Below, one piece after another: positions 17,869-21,336 of a DNA stretch of 21,336 nucleotides (positions within the stretch are counted from its first letter, which is position 1; every line of letters begins with the position of its first letter). Location of the stretch: contig BFEA01000361.1 of assembly GCA_003427395.1 (NCBI GenBank), positions 855,804 to 877,139 on the forward strand, written 5' to 3'. Under the pieces are notes generated by a model. The model did not search any database. It had not been told where the DNA came from and saw only the letters and a list, made by a program, of their open reading frames with translations. The stretch comes from Chara braunii (lineage: Eukaryota; Streptophyta; Charophyceae; Charales; Characeae). The position numbers and the translations under genes were made by a program.

Positions 17869-17930
17869 AGGGGAGGAGACCAAAAGGGAGGCACAGCCAC
17901 TGGTTTACTCATGACCATAAAGTGATGCCC
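17783..17930 (+). repeat. 88-bp tandem duplication of the SINE tail
   Basis: GGGAGGAGACCAGAGAGGAGG at 17783 recurs as GGGAGGAGACCAAAAGGG at 17871. Each is followed by GGCACAGCCACTGGTTTA and ATGACCATAAAG. The second unit is partial. The duplication extends the 3' part of SINE copy 2. Confidence 0.8.
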
Positions 17931-18303
17931 CTTTTAACATTAAGTACACGGCCCCAGCCTTGCAGAAAGTTTTTTGTCGCCAAAAGCAAAACTAGGAGGG
18001 GCCGCCCGGCGCGGGGCGTCATTGGAAAAAAAAGTCGGCGGCCTCAGAAGTGGTGCGGGTTTAATGCTGACACTCGTGGGCCAATGTATGCTGTACTGGT
18101 GCTTCAATTAAATAAGAAAAGAAAAAGGGGAAAAAAAAGAGAGAACATTTATCAGAACTGTATTCAGAAAAGGCATAATCTCGCACCCAACCTTCAAAAC
18201 CAGCCATGTTATTAAAATAATATTAATCTGCACCAAATTTTCACACCTGATCCAAAAAACAATGAGAGCTATACACACACTATACATCAGCAACAAAAAA
18301 AGA

Positions 18304-18335
<32 letters not shown>

Positions 18336-18960
18336 CAAACAAAGGCCAAAACAAGGGGGGATTTATTTAAACTAATCTTCTATTTTCTCACTTCCGAGGA
18401 AATCGGAAAACGAATCCAATCGAATTAACTGTGCATTACTTCTTCTAAGCATCCTCCCTAGAGAATTTGATGTAATGGCCACTTTTTTGAAAAAAGGAAA
18501 AAAAAAAAAGAAAAAGATGGAATGGATGGCTAGGATTCCTCCAAGGATGGGTTGGCGTGTGCATGCGGCACTGCAAGCTATTCTGTGCTATATGTAGCTT
18601 GGCCTAAGAGTGTGTGGCCGACAGTGAGTCCCTGTATGTGCTGTGCTATGAAACCACCTGGTGTTCTGTGCTATTTTAGCACGAATTTGGCCCATTTCCA
18701 CGGGCAGATTCGTGGTCCATTAGCATGAATGAATACCACCCCACCAAGAGTGGCCATGCTCTATTTCCCTAGTGCCAGTTCCTATTATGGCCAAGGGACT
18801 AAGTGCGACAGCTAATGATGACGCATAATTTGGTGAACTAAACAGCAATGAGAGTGTGTTTGTACATCAGTTGAAAAACTATAAAACAGTTAAAAACACT
18901 CCTTTCTTCGATGAAAACGCGGCGACCTGTTTGGCTATACCACCTCCCCGAGGTTTCTAA
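17931..18960. other. Unassigned, with (CAA)n
   Basis: (CAA)n occupies about 18307-18335, and an A-rich patch lies at 18485-18512. Two short hairpins are visible, for example GTGCTATTTTAGCAC near 18669. The small frames at 17922-18215 (plus) and 18338-18108 (minus) have no recognisable domain. Confidence 0.45.
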
Positions 18961-19044
18961 TGGCTTCCGTACCTTTTCTTTGTACTCCACCGTGGCGTCG
19001 TAGTTCGAACGGCATGGGAGGTAAATCGAGTGCCATCGACCAAT

Positions 19045-20451
19045 CTACTCGGCTGGTCTCTGCAACAGCACAAATTGGACAGACAGATGTCTTTGCTGCA
19101 GCTTCTTCCACTTAACGAAAAACTTCTCGGCAGTCATTCTGCGGATGAAAAGCCTCACTGATACAGTTCTGAGGCGCGGACAGGACGACAAAAACATCTC
19201 CAGAACTCCAATTGTGTAGGAAGTCCCGTATCCGGCGTAGAGGTTGATAACTCCCAGCTTGGGAGCATAGAGGAGGCCCCCCAGCCTCTTCCGAGAGAGC
19301 CCATGCTTGATTTCCACAAAATTCTCAAGCCAGGTGACCACCCCCATTCTCCTAATCTCCAGGAGGTCTGCAGCTGAGGCAATGCATTGATCAGAGCCTC
19401 TGACAGGGCCAGCACGTCAGACAGCGATTCGGGACCGGTGAAGGAGTCAACTTCCAACGAGAGATGAGATGAGAAAGTAGACACCTGCGATGCATGATGA
19501 GAGAGACCAAGTCCTCAGCTTTCCAGAAGAAGAGGCTCTTGTCCTCCTCGCGGCACGCTCGGTAAACAAGCGAAATGGAGAGAGCGTCGAGCGATCGGCA
19601 CCCTCTTGGCCTTCCACCCAGGATTGCTGTACCTGTTGAAAGAGGAGGAGGAGGAATAGGCGGAGGAGGCGGAAGAAGAAGAGGAGGGGAGGGAGCGGGT
19701 CGACGAAAGCAGCAAGCAGTAGCCGAGAAATGGAGTTGCAGACAGACAGTGATCCAACTCCATGACCTCTGGCATCGTGCCTTTGTCGACACACAGGCTT
19801 CGAACAAACCTCAACTCCAAACGCTCCAGATTGGGAGTGTCGATGGTCAGTCTGTCCAGGCTGGACCTGAAACCAGTCCCCAGCCTGAACACCCTCAGAC
19901 TATTCGACCCCACAACGGCCGTTCTTACCCCCGTTATCTTGTCCAAATGCAATACCTTAAGGTTTTGGGAACAAGCAGACGGGCGGTTGGAAGTACTCGG
20001 ACCCAAAGACCGCCACCTCGCTCGCTGCCAAGTGCTCCAGACTAGCAAACGGCTTTCGCGTCCGCAGTGACTCGTGTTGACTCGTATTCAGACGTAGGCA
20101 GTTGAAAACGTACGGGCAAAACTCACCTCGAGCTTCCGCAGTTTAACGCAGTGGTCACTTACCAGGAGAGAAGGCGGTGGAGAAAACATTTGGGATTGCC
20201 AACGCCGGGGCTGAAGTTGCAGTCGTCCTCGGCGACATTGTCGTTGAAACAGAACTCTTCTAGACACTTATGGGCTCGTATGGGCTAGCCAGGCCTCTAC
20301 AACCTCAGGACCCCAGCCGGGGTGTACTTCTCACAGCAGATGGTCAAGCTCTTCAGGTAAGTGGTCGGAAGAATGGCTGCAGTGACATGCTTGCTGATGT
20401 CAACCGAAAATTCCCCTCCCAGCTCTTCATCCCAAACCGTAGAACGGTCAC
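19045..20451 (-). CDS. Leucine-rich-repeat protein gene or pseudogene, F-box/LRR-like (fragmented)
   Basis: Several minus-strand blocks encode LRR-type sequence in order. Block 20451-20300 has GDRSTVWDEELGG and YLKSLTICCEKY, entered after an AG at 20453-20452. A short block ends in CVKLRKLE before a GTGAGT donor at 20126. Block about 20000-19745 has NLKVLHLDKITGV, SLRVFRLGTG, LDRLTIDTPNLERLELRF and MPEVMELDHC. Block about 19484-19045 has SLSDVLALSEALINALPQLQ, then in another frame APKLGVINLYAG and MFLSSCPRLRTVSVRLF, ending at TAG 19047-19045. The pattern of NLxxLxLxxC, IDTPNLExLxL and CPRLRTV matches the repeat domain of plant F-box/LRR (FBD-type) proteins, substrate adaptors of SCF ubiquitin ligases. 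No F-box was found. Frame changes near 19360, and an in-frame stop at 20299-20297, mean introns, sequencing errors or pseudogenisation. LRR identity is fairly secure; an intact gene is not. Confidence 0.5.
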
Positions 20452-20469
20452 CTGCTTGCAAAAAAACAA

Positions 20470-20490
20470 TCTCCCCCCCCCCCCCCCCCC
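20470..20490. repeat. C run
   Basis: A run of about 18 C residues followed by (TCC)n. On the minus strand it lies in the putative intron just upstream of the 20451 LRR block. Confidence 0.9.
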
Positions 20491-20577
20491 TCCTCCTCCT
20501 CAAATTCTCAAAAAAATCAGTAAGAAAATAAAATCCAACGAAACTCAAACTGGAAGTAGTATTGGCACTGGGACTAC

Positions 20578-20688
20578 CTGGTACCTTGCCCAGACCTCAC
20601 TCAGCCAGGCCACCTGGTCAGCAACTTGGTAGGCGGGACTGGGCCCATATCGCCCAGTTGGCAGAGTCCCGTGTTCTCTACGGGTCAT
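20578..20688 (-). CDS. Possible upstream exon of the LRR gene
   Basis: A minus-strand ATG at 20688-20686 opens a 37-codon frame ending with QVAWLSEVWARYQ before a weak donor-like GTAGTC at 20577. It lies about 125 bases upstream of the first LRR block. The sequence is not recognisably an F-box and the donor is poor, so this is a suggestion only. Confidence 0.2.
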
Positions 20689-20714
20689 GATGGGATATTT
20701 GTTGGAGTGACTAC

Positions 20715-21200
20715 TCAGTGGGTGGTGCGAACCAACATTCTGCGGTGTTTGCCTTGTCGTCTGAGTACGCGATGGATCGCTTTGGTCACTGTTGGATTTG
20801 CGGACTGCCTTGTCTGCGCTCCTTCGCCGCCTTGCTGCCCACCCGCCTGCCATGTCTTCCGCTGTGGCTTGTCTGTTTGCTGTGTACCCTGGTTGCCTTG
20901 CTCATGTTGCCTTGTGCTTTGCTCCTTCGTTGCCTGCTGCCCCTCCGCGTGCCTCGCCGTCCTGTGCATTTTATTTGTGTGCCGTGTAGTTCGACCGCTT
21001 CGCAGCACTGTGCTTTGCGCATCGCTGTGTTGTTGCCTTGCTGCCAGTCCGGTTGTGCTGTTGTTCCATGTGGTTAGCTTTGGCATTGCGCAGTTGCATT
21101 GCCCCATCAGCCTTGCCTGGTGCTTCGCTGAGTCGGTGCCTGCGGCTATGTCCCGCTTGCGATGTTGCCTGCAGGGAGTCTGCTTTCAACAAGGGTCAAA
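20715..21200. other. A-poor, TGCC/TTGC-rich tract
   Basis: The plus strand is strongly depleted in A and full of GCCTTGC, TGCTG and CCTTGC words. Frames are open on both strands as a result, with Cys/Leu-rich or Gln/Arg-rich translations. No exact tandem period and no gene were recognised. Confidence 0.5.
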
Positions 21201-21237
21201 GGGTTCATGCCCCAAAGCATCAATCAGGGGATTCCGC

Positions 21238-21293
21238 AGATGGTTGAGGATTCAATCTCCTGATGAGGTTATGGAATTCCTACGAAACAATCT
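21238..21293 (+). ncRNA. Candidate hammerhead ribozyme, type III layout
   Basis: The core CTGATGA lies at 21260-21266 and CGAAA at 21283-21287. Stem I can form from 21246-21249 with 21256-21259 around ATTCAA. Stem III can form from 21238-21244 with 21287-21293 (six pairs and one A-G mismatch). The predicted cleavage is after U21245 (GUU triplet). Every conserved core position I know of is present. Stem II (21267-21283) is the weak point: only G-C at its base plus short bulged pairings closing on GGAATTCC. If real it would self-cleave, and such motifs are known in retrozymes, Penelope-like elements and some SINEs. No such element was recognised around it. Confidence 0.3.
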
Positions 21294-21301
21294 ATCATCA
21301 T

Positions 21302-21330
21302 GTGTTTTTGTTTTGTTTTGTTTTGTTTTT
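21302..21330. repeat. (TTTTG)n microsatellite
   Basis: A short run of TTTTG units at the end of the window. Confidence 0.9.
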
Positions 21331-21336
21331 CGGGGG

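Overview
This looks like a piece of nuclear DNA from a eukaryote, and it is almost entirely non-coding and repeat-dense. The signs are very long homopolymer and dinucleotide runs (C64, A34, about (CT)39), tRNA-derived SINE copies with A and B boxes, many fold-back/MITE-like palindromes, and no bacterial gene packing. No long ORF exists; the only coding-like stretches are short, exon-sized and bounded by plausible GT/AG sites. The best of them, on the minus strand at 19045-20451, resembles the LRR part of plant F-box/LRR proteins, so a plant or alga is a reasonable but unproven guess. Species cannot be named from this sequence.

Layout. Bases 1-71 are very probably not genomic. They hold a complete Nextera mate-pair junction (two 19-base Tn5 mosaic ends back to back), and the 33-34 bases before it are a copy of 6401-6434. 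Bases 72-3340 hold AT and CTT/T-rich simple sequence, a tRNA-derived SINE (minus, about 1081-1378), a 299-bp fold-back with a hammerhead-like core (1481-1779), a GC-rich island (2005-2280), a degenerate tRNA-like element and long C runs. Bases 3340-5540 hold diverged copies of one repeat family, interrupted by a poly-A-tailed insertion (3385-3572) and a fold-back element (4250-4672). Bases 5540-10150 hold hairpins, a family of CATATGCG-type palindromes (four places), a 165-bp MITE-like element (7364-7528) and a strongly purine-biased tract (about 7890-8960).

Bases 10883-12760 are the most striking part. About 22 diverged copies of a ~40-bp hairpin unit lie 50-150 bp apart. They occur in two subtypes, part of the array repeats with a ~520-bp period, and at least one stem shows a compensatory double change. 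Bases 12761-15240 are mostly AT-rich, with a MITE-like element (14040-14366) and one exon-like open frame (14491-14721). Bases 15296-15921 hold two more palindromes and G-quadruplex-prone DNA. Bases 16951-17379 hold an unrecognised 142-codon ORF. A perfect 42-bp triplicate (17490-17615) abuts a second SINE copy. The LRR-like gene follows, then an A-poor tract and a candidate hammerhead ribozyme (21238-21293).

No operon or gene pathway can be described here. The window is mainly a record of small transposons, retroposons and hairpin-forming repeats around perhaps one or two genes. No intact tRNA, rRNA, CRISPR array or autonomous transposon gene was found.
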